Shown in pieces: positions 1 through 8,893 of a stretch of 32,802 nt of DNA. Below the pieces are notes generated by a model. That model ran no database searches. It was not told the origin of the DNA and worked only from the letters and a program-made list of their open reading frames with translations. Every line of letters begins with the position of its first letter. The first letter of the stretch is position 1. Both the position numbers and the translations under genes were made by a program. The DNA lies in assembly GCA_016217975.1 (NCBI GenBank), contig JACRFH010000009.1, forward strand, positions 1-32,802, written 5' to 3'. This DNA is from Candidatus Kaiserbacteria bacterium (GTDB lineage Bacteria; Patescibacteriota; Minisyncoccia; Phycocordibacterales; UBA2100).

Positions 1-179
1 TGATGGCGTAGTCAATTATTCACAGGTTGTTTGCATTCGTGTGTTTCCGTTTCCAGTTGCGTGTATCCGCACCTCGCCCGAGGAGTGTTTGGTGTGCGTC
101 AAGAAAACGACGGTTGAGGGGTTTCGTTATTCAAAGTATATTAGGGCGTTCGGGCGAAAAGTATGGTAATATAGTCTCA

Positions 180-3152
180 ATGGCAGTGCGTATTGATGTC
201 CGGAAGGTCGTAGCAGACTCCCGGGCACAGATGCGCCTCGCGCAGTGGAAGACACTCTCGCTTTCGAAAAGTCCCTCGGCAGCGTGGGTTGTTGATTCAT
301 ATGTGATCGACGCAAAGCTTCCAGCGGGCGGATCTGACGATATTGCATCCGCACTTATGAATCCTTCGGTAGAAAAGGCTGAAGTCAATTCAAGATGGAA
401 TCCTGACTCCTTCGCATTTGCAATAGAAATAGGATTTTTGCCTGGAGTTACCGACAACGTGGGGCACACGGCCAAAGAGACGATCGAAGATTTGCTCAAG
501 ATTAAGTTCAAAGAGGGAGAGGCCGTCTACACGACGGCCGTTTATTTTGTGGCGGGGGATATTGCGCTTGCTGATGCAGTAAAGATTGCAGACGCACTTT
601 TCAATCCTTTAATTCAGCGCGCGAAAATCAAGTCGAAAGATGCATACAAAAAAGATGGCGGTTTTGGCGCACTCGCACCGAAAGTAAAATTACCGCCCGC
701 GGAGAAGTCTCTCGAAGTCAATCTCGAAGTCTCCGACGACGAGCTCGTCGCGATTGGAAAACAAGGGATTAAGGGCCGCGATGGTAAAAGACGCGGCCCG
801 CTGGCGCTCGATCTTGTGTATATGAAAGCGATTCGTGATTACTTCAGCAAACAAAAACGCAATCCCACTGACGTCGAACTCGAAATGCTCGCGCAGACAT
901 GGTCGGAACATTGTAAACATACGATCTTCGCTAGTCCCTTGGATGAAGTGAAAGAGGGCATATTTAAGAAATATATAAAGGGCGCAACGGAGAAGATCAG
1001 AAAAGAAAAAATAAGAAATAAAAAAGAAGATATATGCGTTTCGGTGTTCAAAGATAATTCAGGCGCGATTGCGTTCGACAAAGATTATCTGATTACGCAC
1101 AAAGTCGAGACGCACAATTCGCCTTCTGCACTCGATCCATTCGGTGGTGCGATCACCGGAATAGTGGGAGTGAATCGAGACGCGCTCGGGTTCGGCATGG
1201 GCGCGCGGCCGATTGCGAATACGTATGGATTTTGTTTGGCAGATCCAAATGACGCGCGGACTTTTTATCGCGACAGGGAGCGTAAACAATCGATGCTTTC
1301 CGCTCGGCGCATTATGGACGGCGTTATCGAAGGTATACGCGCAGGGGGCAATCAGTCGGGAATACCGACGCCTCATGGATTTCTTTCATTTGATTCACGA
1401 TACCGCGGTAAGCCACTTGTGTTTTCAGGAACCGTTGGTTTAATCCCACGAAAAGTAAAAGGTCGCAAGTTGTACGAGAAAAAAGCGAAACCCGGAGATT
1501 ATATCGTCATGCTTGGGGGCCGTGTCGGCCAGGACGGCATTCACGGTGCAACATTCTCATCGGAAGCGATCGATGCCGGCTCTCCCGCGACTGCGGTACA
1601 AATTGGCGACCCAATCACTCAAAAGAAATTTTCCGATGCCATTGTGCGTGAAGCGCGCGACGCAGGACTGTACAGCAGCATGACCGATTGCGGCGCGGGC
1701 GGGCTTTCGAGTTCGGTGGGCGAAATGGCAAAGGAGAGTGACGGGTGCGAGGTAGAGCTTGATGAGGTCCCACTAAAATACCCAGGTCTCCAAGCATGGC
1801 AAATTTGGATTTCGGAGTCGCAAGAGCGCATGACGCTCGCGGTACCGCCAAAAAAATGGAAAGAATTCTCGAAACTGATGGAAAAGCGCGCAGTAGAGGC
1901 AAGCATCATCGGGAAATTCACGAAATCTGGCAAATGTGTCGTGAAGTACGCGGGCAAGATTGTCGTGGATATCAAACTCGATTTTCTACACGATGGTACT
2001 CCCGTGCGACCCCTGAAATCGCAGAAACCGAATTATCAAAAAGGTGAAGAGATTCCTGAATCCAACGATCTCGCACGCGACATGCTTGAGCTTCTCTCGC
2101 ATCCAAGTATCGCTAGTAGAGAATTCATCGCGCAGCAATATGATCATGAGGTGCAAGCGTCCTCGATCATAAAGCCCCTACAAGGCCGTGGACGTGTCGA
2201 TGGCGATGCTGCGGTTATCCGCCCAGTTTTAAATTCGGACAAAGGTGTCGTGATTGCGGACGCACTGTATCCGACGTATTCAGACGTAGATACGTATGCG
2301 ATGGCGGCGGCTTCTATTGATAGCGCCGTACGTGCCGCAATCGCAGCCGGGGGTTCACTCGATCATCTCGCCCTGCTCGACAACTTCTGCTGGTGCGATT
2401 CGTTTAACCCCGAACGCTTGTTCGAGCTCAAAAAAGCAGCGCAGGCGTGCTACGAGACCGCAGTTGCATATGGGACGCCGTTTATTTCTGGAAAGGACAG
2501 CATGTTCAACGATTTCAAGGGATATGACGACAATGGCCCTATAAATGTGTCTATTCCACCGACGCTTCTCGGCACAGCGATTGGCGTGATGCAAGATGCA
2601 TCAAAGGCAATCTCGATCGATCTCAAGCAAAGTGGGGATCTGATCTACATTCTCGGCGAGACGAACAATGAACTCGGCGCATCTGAATATGCCGAGATGT
2701 GCTCCGAACGTGAAAACAAAAAGTACGGCGGCGACGTACCACGAGTTTCTCTAGAAAGAAATAAGAAAATGTACACCGCATTCTCTAAAGCGGCAGACAA
2801 GCGATTCATCGCTTCCGCAATCTCGCTCGGGCGAGGCGGTTTTGCCGCAGCGCTCGCAAAGACAGCCATGGCCGGAATGTTGGGATTGAGGTTAAACCTC
2901 AATCTGATTCCGGGAGATGCCAAAAATCCTACAGAAAAGCTATTCTCCGAGAGTCAGGGACGAATTCTTGTTTCTGTCGCTCATAGCAAACAAAAGGCAT
3001 TCGAGACGGCTTTGAAAGGAATTGCAATGGTGCGACTCGGAGAAGTTACATCAGATCAGAAAATTACGCTTTCACTTGCCAGCAACAAATCGGTCTCGCT
3101 CGATCTCCGTAAAGCACTCGAAACTTATCGGTCGCCGTTTAAAGATTTCTAA
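180..3152 (+). CDS. purL: Phosphoribosylformylglycinamidine synthase, PurS-like N-terminus fused to PurL
   Basis: Motifs AQTWSEHCKH, KVETHNSPSALDPFGG, SGIPTPHG, MTDCGAGGLSSSVGEMA, GRGGFAAALAK. The N-terminal ~150 aa contain PurS-like segments (FLPGVTDNVGHTAKETIEDLL). Start chosen at ATG 180 (in frame with the track ORF) because an extended -10 TGGTAATAT lies 7 nt upstream. Confidence 0.93.
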   Translation: MAVRIDVRKVVADSRAQMRLAQWKTLSLSKSPSAAWVVDSYVIDAKLPAGGSDDIASALMNPSVEKAEVNSRWNPDSFAFAIEIGFLPGVTDNVGHTAKETIEDLLKIKFKEGEAVYTTAVYFVAGDIALADAVKIADALFNPLIQRAKIKSKDAYKKDGGFGALAPKVKLPPAEKSLEVNLEVSDDELVAIGKQGIKGRDGKRRGPLALDLVYMKAIRDYFSKQKRNPTDVELEMLAQTWSEHCKHTIFASPLDEVKEGIFKKYIKGATEKIRKEKIRNKKEDICVSVFKDNSGAIAFDKDYLITHKVETHNSPSALDPFGGAITGIVGVNRDALGFGMGARPIANTYGFCLADPNDARTFYRDRERKQSMLSARRIMDGVIEGIRAGGNQSGIPTPHGFLSFDSRYRGKPLVFSGTVGLIPRKVKGRKLYEKKAKPGDYIVMLGGRVGQDGIHGATFSSEAIDAGSPATAVQIGDPITQKKFSDAIVREARDAGLYSSMTDCGAGGLSSSVGEMAKESDGCEVELDEVPLKYPGLQAWQIWISESQERMTLAVPPKKWKEFSKLMEKRAVEASIIGKFTKSGKCVVKYAGKIVVDIKLDFLHDGTPVRPLKSQKPNYQKGEEIPESNDLARDMLELLSHPSIASREFIAQQYDHEVQASSIIKPLQGRGRVDGDAAVIRPVLNSDKGVVIADALYPTYSDVDTYAMAAASIDSAVRAAIAAGGSLDHLALLDNFCWCDSFNPERLFELKKAAQACYETAVAYGTPFISGKDSMFNDFKGYDDNGPINVSIPPTLLGTAIGVMQDASKAISIDLKQSGDLIYILGETNNELGASEYAEMCSERENKKYGGDVPRVSLERNKKMYTAFSKAADKRFIASAISLGRGGFAAALAKTAMAGMLGLRLNLNLIPGDAKNPTEKLFSESQGRILVSVAHSKQKAFETALKGIAMVRLGEVTSDQKITLSLASNKSVSLDLRKALETYRSPFKDF

Positions 3153-3154
3153 TT

Positions 3155-3958
3155 ATGACTGCCCTAAAAGCTAAAAGCTCGAAGCTAAAAGCTAGACCGA
3201 AGGTCTTGGTTTTTGCCGGATACGGTCTCAACTGCGAAGAGGAGACGAAGTTTGCGTTTGATTATGTGGGTGCCGAAGCGGATATCGTACATATCAACGA
3301 TCTCATCGAGAATCCGAAATTGTTTGCGAAATATCAAATTGCCGCGGTGCCGGGTGGATTTGCCTATGGCGATGATCTGGGAAGCGGAAGAGCGTACGGG
3401 CTGAAATTAAAGAATCATCTTGGTAAAGAACTCGAGAAATTCTTGGAACGCGACACGCTTATGATTGGCATTTGTAATGGATTTCAAGTGCTTACTGCGT
3501 CGGGAATACTTCCGGGAGCACTTTTGGAAAATTCGTCGAATCGATATTTAGATCGGTGGGTAGATTTAAAGGTAACCGGCAAGAGTCCATGGCTCAAGGG
3601 AATTAAAAAGCTCTCGATCCCGATTGCCCATGGAGAAGGACGCTATTTTATGCAGCCCAAAGAACTTGCTAAGCTCAAGAAAGAAGGTCGGATTGCTCTC
3701 AAATACGAAAAAGGCGAAATGGCCAAACTTCTCAACTTGCCAGGCAATCCTAATGGCGCAATTGCAGATATTGCGGGCATCACAGGCTACAATGGTCGCG
3801 TGCTGGGCCTCATGCCGCATCCAGAGCGCGGGATGTTCTTTACCCAGCGCCCCGATTGGACCAACATCCGTGAAAAACTATTGCGTGCAGGGAAGCCTAT
3901 ACCCACAGAAGCAGTGGGCATCGAAATCTTTAGAAATGCGGTAAAATACTTTGTATGA
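3155..3958 (+). CDS. purQ: Phosphoribosylformylglycinamidine synthase glutaminase subunit
   Basis: VLVFAGYGLNCEEET, PGGFAYGDDLGSGRAYGLK, IGICNGFQVL, LMPHPERGMF; starts 2 nt after the purL stop. Confidence 0.95.
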   Translation: MTALKAKSSKLKARPKVLVFAGYGLNCEEETKFAFDYVGAEADIVHINDLIENPKLFAKYQIAAVPGGFAYGDDLGSGRAYGLKLKNHLGKELEKFLERDTLMIGICNGFQVLTASGILPGALLENSSNRYLDRWVDLKVTGKSPWLKGIKKLSIPIAHGEGRYFMQPKELAKLKKEGRIALKYEKGEMAKLLNLPGNPNGAIADIAGITGYNGRVLGLMPHPERGMFFTQRPDWTNIREKLLRAGKPIPTEAVGIEIFRNAVKYFV

Positions 3959-4494
3959 CTAAACCACTCGTAGGAATATTAATGGGCTCGGATTCGGACC
4001 TCGCGGTCATGCAGGATGCAGCGAAGGTACTTACAGAATTGGGAGTAGAGTCAAAAGTGCATACGCTCTCTGCGCATCGGACACCCGAGGCGGTCGTGGA
4101 ATATGTCACAAAGAGCGAGGCGACAGGGTACAAAGCATTCATATGCGGCGCTGGCGGCGCCGCGCATCTTGCGGGAGTGGTTGCGGCTCATACAGCGCTT
4201 CCTGTGATCGGTGTCCCGATGATGGCGGCCAAGATGGGTGCTGCAGGAGTTGATTCACTTTTCTCGACTGTGCAGATGCCGCCAGGTATTCCCGTTGCAA
4301 CAGTTGGTATCGGAAGTGCAAGAAACGCCGGCATCCTTGCTGCGCAGATCATCGCCACAGGATCAGAACATTCCAACATTCTTGAGAATGTCCGAATGTT
4401 CAAGAAAAAAATGGCAAAGGACATTGTCGCCAAGGATACCGAACTTCAAGAGAAAGGATTTAAGAAGTATCTCGAAGACAAGGGACTGATATGA
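3955..4494 (+). CDS. purE: N5-carboxyaminoimidazole ribonucleotide mutase (class I-like PurE)
   Basis: GILMGSDSDLAVM, LSAHRTPE, AGGAAHLAGVVAAHTALPVIGVPM; 4-nt overlap with purQ. Confidence 0.93.
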   Translation: MTKPLVGILMGSDSDLAVMQDAAKVLTELGVESKVHTLSAHRTPEAVVEYVTKSEATGYKAFICGAGGAAHLAGVVAAHTALPVIGVPMMAAKMGAAGVDSLFSTVQMPPGIPVATVGIGSARNAGILAAQIIATGSEHSNILENVRMFKKKMAKDIVAKDTELQEKGFKKYLEDKGLI

Positions 4495-5339
4495 GAATAC
4501 TCGCGATGGATCCTATCGCGACAATAAAGAAGACACGGGCGATTACAACGGAAATTCTCAAGGAGTCTGTCGCATCACTTGAAGAAAGATCCGAAGCTCA
4601 TCTTAACAGCGAGGTACTAAAGAGCATAAGTGAATGCCCCGAGCTTTATCCAGCTGGTTGGTACGACCCACCTCCAGGTGGATGTAGCATGCTCTTCGAT
4701 AAGCGGTCATTCGAGCGTCTCGGGTATGAGACGCTGCGCGATCCGAAGTTCTGGCCGCGAACTGATATTATTTTTGATGATGAGACAGTTGGTCTCTTGT
4801 ATGTCTCGACGATTGACCGCGCGACCGGGCTCTTTGGTGATACCGGATTGACCATCTATCGAGGCTCGGATAAAAAAATCCGGGCGCACATACGCGAGGT
4901 TTACGATACGCTTCGTGCCGCATGCGATGTCGCGGAAGTCGGGATGACGTTCGCACAGCTCAACGAAGAGATCATGCGTATATTCTTATCAAGGCACAAG
5001 ACCATACGCTGGATGATTACGTACAACGATCCCTTGAAAGGGGCCAATCTTGGACACACAGTGCCGGGTTCAATGGTGGAACAACCAAAGGGACGTTCTT
5101 TCGAAGAGGTAAGACAATGGATCACAAGAGGACGCATATTTATCAATTCGGTCGAGGAATTCACGATACCTACGACCTGCGCGTTTACGATAGAGGCACG
5201 ACTTGTGGATACGCAAGATGAGAGTCTCCCGAATACATTCTTTCATTTCATAATCGCATTTTCAGATGGAAAAAAGGAGATACTTGCCGGTTTTGATGAT
5301 ATATTTCGAGGAGTAGGAATGGACTACATGCTGTCGTAA
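4491..5339 (+). CDS. Uncharacterised protein with possible M24 (pita-bread/aminopeptidase P-like) fold
   Basis: ATGA overlap with purE. The segment GLFGDTGLTIYRGSDKKIRAHIREVYDTLRAACDVAEVGMTFAQLNEEI...LGHTVPG...TIEARLVDT resembles the M24 layout (GDT.RTF..G / helix / GH / E), but not all metal ligands are evident. Confidence 0.5.
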   Translation: MRILAMDPIATIKKTRAITTEILKESVASLEERSEAHLNSEVLKSISECPELYPAGWYDPPPGGCSMLFDKRSFERLGYETLRDPKFWPRTDIIFDDETVGLLYVSTIDRATGLFGDTGLTIYRGSDKKIRAHIREVYDTLRAACDVAEVGMTFAQLNEEIMRIFLSRHKTIRWMITYNDPLKGANLGHTVPGSMVEQPKGRSFEEVRQWITRGRIFINSVEEFTIPTTCAFTIEARLVDTQDESLPNTFFHFIIAFSDGKKEILAGFDDIFRGVGMDYMLS

Positions 5340-5375
5340 CTTGGCGGCAATTCACGCGTCTGCTATGATGTACCT

Positions 5376-5720
5376 ATGAAGAAAAAATACGCCATTAAGA
5401 CAAAATACGGGACCTTTGAGGCGAAGATATGGTATGACAAGAGCGATAAAGTGCACCTCGTTGAGACAACCGGTTTTAATAAGACCATGACGCACGGCGA
5501 CTCTCTCGCGCATGCGAAGGCGATGGCAGCGGAGTTGATCGAACTTTTGGTAGAATGCGAGATGGACGAGGAAGGAAGTCATGCACAGTATGTCCATTCG
5601 TTAGATCGCACTCGATATGCAACAGTCGCAGTTCATTCTCGCGATGTACCTAAGAAAGAGTTGGCGTCAATTTTAAATCAGTCCAAAATATCTCGTAAAG
5701 ATTTTGTTGCACTTTTATGA
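5376..5720 (+). CDS. HicB-like antitoxin-fold protein (orphan)
   Basis: KYAIKTKYGTFEAKIWYDKSDKVHLVETTGFNKTMTHGDSLAHAKAMAAELIELL matches the HicB beta-beta-beta-alpha pattern; extended -10 TGCTATGAT 6 nt upstream; overlaps purM by ATGA. Confidence 0.5.
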   Translation: MKKKYAIKTKYGTFEAKIWYDKSDKVHLVETTGFNKTMTHGDSLAHAKAMAAELIELLVECEMDEEGSHAQYVHSLDRTRYATVAVHSRDVPKKELASILNQSKISRKDFVALL

Positions 5721-6751
5721 CAAATGCCTACACACAAGCGGGTGTAAATAGAGACATGGAGAACGAAACTAAGGCCGGGATGGCATCGGCGCTGGAGACT
5801 TCTGATAAACGAGTGCTCAACAAGATCGGTGCGTTTGCATCCCTTTACGACGCAAAGTTTCCGGAATACGAAAATCCCGTGCTTGTGCTGAAGACCGAAG
5901 AGCCAGGCACCAAACAATTGCTCGCGCTTAAGTACGACAAGGTAGAGAACGTTTGCCACGATCTGATTAATCACTTGGTGAACGACTGCATCGTGATGGG
6001 CGCAAAGCCACTTTCGATACAGGACTGCATTGTCTGCGGCAAAGTTGAAAAGGATATCGTGCTGCGGATGGTGAACGCATTTGCCGAAGCTTCCAAAAAA
6101 AATGAAGCGACGCTTACGGGCGGAGAGACCTCGTGGCAGCCGGGTGTCATCCCCGAGGGCACGTATATCCTGACCGCGAGCATTGTCGGCGTGGTTGAGA
6201 AATCTAAAATAATCGACGGCACCAAGATTCAAGAGGGAGACGTCGTCTTGGCACTTGAATCGAGCGGTGTTCACACCAACGGCGTGTCTCTCGTCCGCAA
6301 GATCATCGATGCGGTGCCGGCTATTCTAGAAGAAACAGTAAGCGGAAAGAAATTTATCGATGCAGTCCTTGAACCGCACCGCGCGTATTACGTGGCTCTC
6401 AAAGACTTGTTTGGCTCTGATGGCCTCATGGGTCTCGCGCACATCACGGGCGGCGGTATCCAAGAAAATCTCGACCGCGTCTTGCCCGCCAATCTTGATT
6501 CGGAAATCGACCTCTCCAAAATCCGCATTCATCCCATTTTCAAAACTCTCAAGAAATTCGGCAATCTCGAAGATACCGACATGCTCCGCACATTTAATTT
6601 GGGAGTCGGTATTGCCATGGTCGTGAAATCTGACTTTGCCATAAAAGCAATTTCGCATCTCAAGGAGAAAGGAGTTGATGCATATGAAATAGGTAGTGTC
6701 AAGAAAGGGAAGAAAACAGTAGAATTTACGGGTACATTGAATTGGTCATGA
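5717..6751 (+). CDS. purM: Phosphoribosylformylglycinamidine cyclo-ligase (AIR synthetase)
   Basis: TLTGGETSWQPGVI, LESSGVHTNGVSLVRKI, AHITGGGIQENLDRVLP, NLGVGIAMVV. Confidence 0.93.
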   Translation: MTNAYTQAGVNRDMENETKAGMASALETSDKRVLNKIGAFASLYDAKFPEYENPVLVLKTEEPGTKQLLALKYDKVENVCHDLINHLVNDCIVMGAKPLSIQDCIVCGKVEKDIVLRMVNAFAEASKKNEATLTGGETSWQPGVIPEGTYILTASIVGVVEKSKIIDGTKIQEGDVVLALESSGVHTNGVSLVRKIIDAVPAILEETVSGKKFIDAVLEPHRAYYVALKDLFGSDGLMGLAHITGGGIQENLDRVLPANLDSEIDLSKIRIHPIFKTLKKFGNLEDTDMLRTFNLGVGIAMVVKSDFAIKAISHLKEKGVDAYEIGSVKKGKKTVEFTGTLNWS

Positions 6752-7683
6752 TCGATATTCTCAAAGAAACAAATTTTGATTTTCTTGGACCTAAGAAAGT
6801 TGGTAAGGTGCGCGATATATATGAGCAAGAAAAACAGTTGATATTGGTTGCGACAGACCGGCATTCATCTTTCGACCGCATTATCGCTCATATTCCGCGA
6901 AAGGGCGAAGTCTTGAATCGAATCAGCGCGTTTTGGTTTGAACAAACGAAGGACATTGTGCCGAATCATTTTTTAGCGATGCCGGACCCGAATGTGACTA
7001 TCGGTCGCAAGTGCAAGTCGCTTCCGGTAGAGGCTGTGGTGCGGGGATTTCTTACCGGTGTGACATCGACATCGATCTGGACTCACTACCAGGCGGGGAA
7101 ACGCGATTTTGGCAATTTCACCCTGCCAGATGGCATGAAGAAAAATCAGCGTTTTGATAAACCAGTATTTACACCTTCTACCAAGGCCGACGACCATGAT
7201 CGCACGCTTAGCCCGCAGGAAATGGTAGAAGAAGGCATTATAGAAGCTCAAGTGCTCGAGAAGATAGAGGAAAAATCCCTCCAGCTCTTCGAGCGGGGAC
7301 AACAGATTGCAGCAAAGAAAGGTTTGATACTCGCTGATACTAAATATGAGTTTGGATTAGACGATAATGGAACATTAACTCTCATCGACGAAATTCACAC
7401 GCCGGACTCGTCGCGCTGGTGGTATCTGGATTCCTACGAAGAGCGCTTCGGCAAAGGCGAAGAGCCGATATATTTCGACAAAGAGTTTCTCCGCCTATGG
7501 TTTAAAGACCACTGTGATCCGTATAAAGACGCGGTGCTTCCCGAGGCGCCGCTGGAACTCATTGAAGAACTCTCGCGCCGCTATCAGACGATCTATCATG
7601 ATCTCACCGGCGAAGACATCCCCGTGCTCTCCGGCGCAATAATCCCTCGCATTGAAAAGAATCTGAAGCAGTACACAATCTAG
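6748..7683 (+). CDS. purC: Phosphoribosylaminoimidazole-succinocarboxamide synthase
   Basis: GKVRDIYE, TDRHSSFDRII, VEAVVRGFLTG, LADTKYEFGLD, LIDEIHTPDSSR; ATGA overlap with purM. Confidence 0.95.
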   Translation: MIDILKETNFDFLGPKKVGKVRDIYEQEKQLILVATDRHSSFDRIIAHIPRKGEVLNRISAFWFEQTKDIVPNHFLAMPDPNVTIGRKCKSLPVEAVVRGFLTGVTSTSIWTHYQAGKRDFGNFTLPDGMKKNQRFDKPVFTPSTKADDHDRTLSPQEMVEEGIIEAQVLEKIEEKSLQLFERGQQIAAKKGLILADTKYEFGLDDNGTLTLIDEIHTPDSSRWWYLDSYEERFGKGEEPIYFDKEFLRLWFKDHCDPYKDAVLPEAPLELIEELSRRYQTIYHDLTGEDIPVLSGAIIPRIEKNLKQYTI

Positions 7684-8840
7684 AGCGCTCCGGAGGCGAT
7701 CTTGTCGCGCAAGTCGCTAGCTAGTTTGTTGAAATAAAAGAGATTATGCATGGTCGCAAGCTTCATACCGGTGAGCTCGTGGCCGCGCAGGAGATGCGAA
7801 ATATATGCGCGAGAATAATTTTTACATGCATCGCACTTGCATTTAGCATCAAGGGGCTTCTGATCCGAAAGAAATTGCCGTTTGCGGATATCAAGGCGGC
7901 CCGCATTCGTGAATATCACACCACGGCGTGCATAGTGCGTTGGCGCGATGCAATCAAATGTATCGCCGCCGCTTTTTGCGACTATGGCGAAATCCTCGGG
8001 GTGTCCCACGCCGAGCACGTGACGGGGCTTATGTTCAGGTAACTCCTTGGAGACGAGGCTAAGGATTTTACCCATGCTCTTTTTGTCATAGCCAAATTCT
8101 CCCCCGAAGCCAAATCCATCAAAATCTATCAAAGAAATGATTCTGGCGCTTTCGGTCCGCATGTCGTTATATGCTCCTCCTTGCACGATCCCATAAAGCG
8201 CCTGACTGGTTTTCTTTGCTTTAAGGCACATAGCAGCCCATCGGTGCGTTTTTTCAAGGGACTTGCGCATATATTCTACATTTGCAATAGGAGAGGGACA
8301 CTCGTCAAAGGCAAACATGATGTCGGCACCCAATGATTCTTGGATGCGAATCGATTCTTTGGGTCCCAAAAAGAGTTCTGTGCCATCAATTGGAGAACGG
8401 AAATGAACACCATCGCCGGTTATTCGCACCGACTTGGGCGAAGAGTCGATATCCAAGCGTTTGTGTGTCTTTTCGGAGAGCATCTTGCCCATGCCGTGAT
8501 CAGTACCAAAGCCCAAGCTAAATACCTGAAATCCTCCGCTATCGGTCATGAGCGGTTTATTCCAATGCATGAATTCATGCAATCCACCCGCTTTCTTTAC
8601 GAGCCTTTCTCCAGGCGAAATGTGCAAATGGTAGGTATTGCAGATCAAGATCCGTGATCCGGCATCTTCGATCTCTGCACTATCGAGCGTGCGCACCGTG
8701 CCGCGTGTGGCGACTGGTACAAACGAAGGAGTCAGGATGTCGCCATGCGGAGTTGATATCACACCTATGCGCGCTTGTGAGCGTTTTGATTTTTTGAGAA
8801 TCTTGAAGGAGATCATCCATGCAGGATACGCATTTTCCAT
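7680..8840 (-). CDS. tgt: Queuine/archaeosine tRNA-ribosyltransferase family (Tgt)
   Basis: MTDSGGFQVFSL, MFAFDECPSP, GIVQGGAYNDMR, VLGVGHPED, CKCDACKNYSRAYISHLLRGHELTGMKLATMHNL. Start uncertain (8840 or 8816); the 8972 start in the track overlaps gdhA. Confidence 0.93.
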   Translation of the reverse strand: MENAYPAWMISFKILKKSKRSQARIGVISTPHGDILTPSFVPVATRGTVRTLDSAEIEDAGSRILICNTYHLHISPGERLVKKAGGLHEFMHWNKPLMTDSGGFQVFSLGFGTDHGMGKMLSEKTHKRLDIDSSPKSVRITGDGVHFRSPIDGTELFLGPKESIRIQESLGADIMFAFDECPSPIANVEYMRKSLEKTHRWAAMCLKAKKTSQALYGIVQGGAYNDMRTESARIISLIDFDGFGFGGEFGYDKKSMGKILSLVSKELPEHKPRHVLGVGHPEDFAIVAKSGGDTFDCIAPTHYARRGVIFTNAGRLDIRKRQFLSDQKPLDAKCKCDACKNYSRAYISHLLRGHELTGMKLATMHNLFYFNKLASDLRDKIASGAL

Positions 8841-8893
8841 GAGTCCACAACGCCAGTTGCATATTGCGGTTACGGGTCTGATATACTCGCGCC

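Noticed and set aside
27-179. Upstream extension of purL to the track start at 27
   Set aside because: The translated N-terminus (MFAFVCFRFQLRVSAPRPRS...) is not PurL-like, and an extended -10 lies just before ATG 180.
5678-6274. 198-aa minus-strand ORF opposite purM, and many similar antisense ORFs (e.g. 15953-16567, 18371-18922, 20756-21406, 11294-12052)
   Set aside because: Antisense shadow ORFs of confidently assigned genes; no domain motifs or promoter support.
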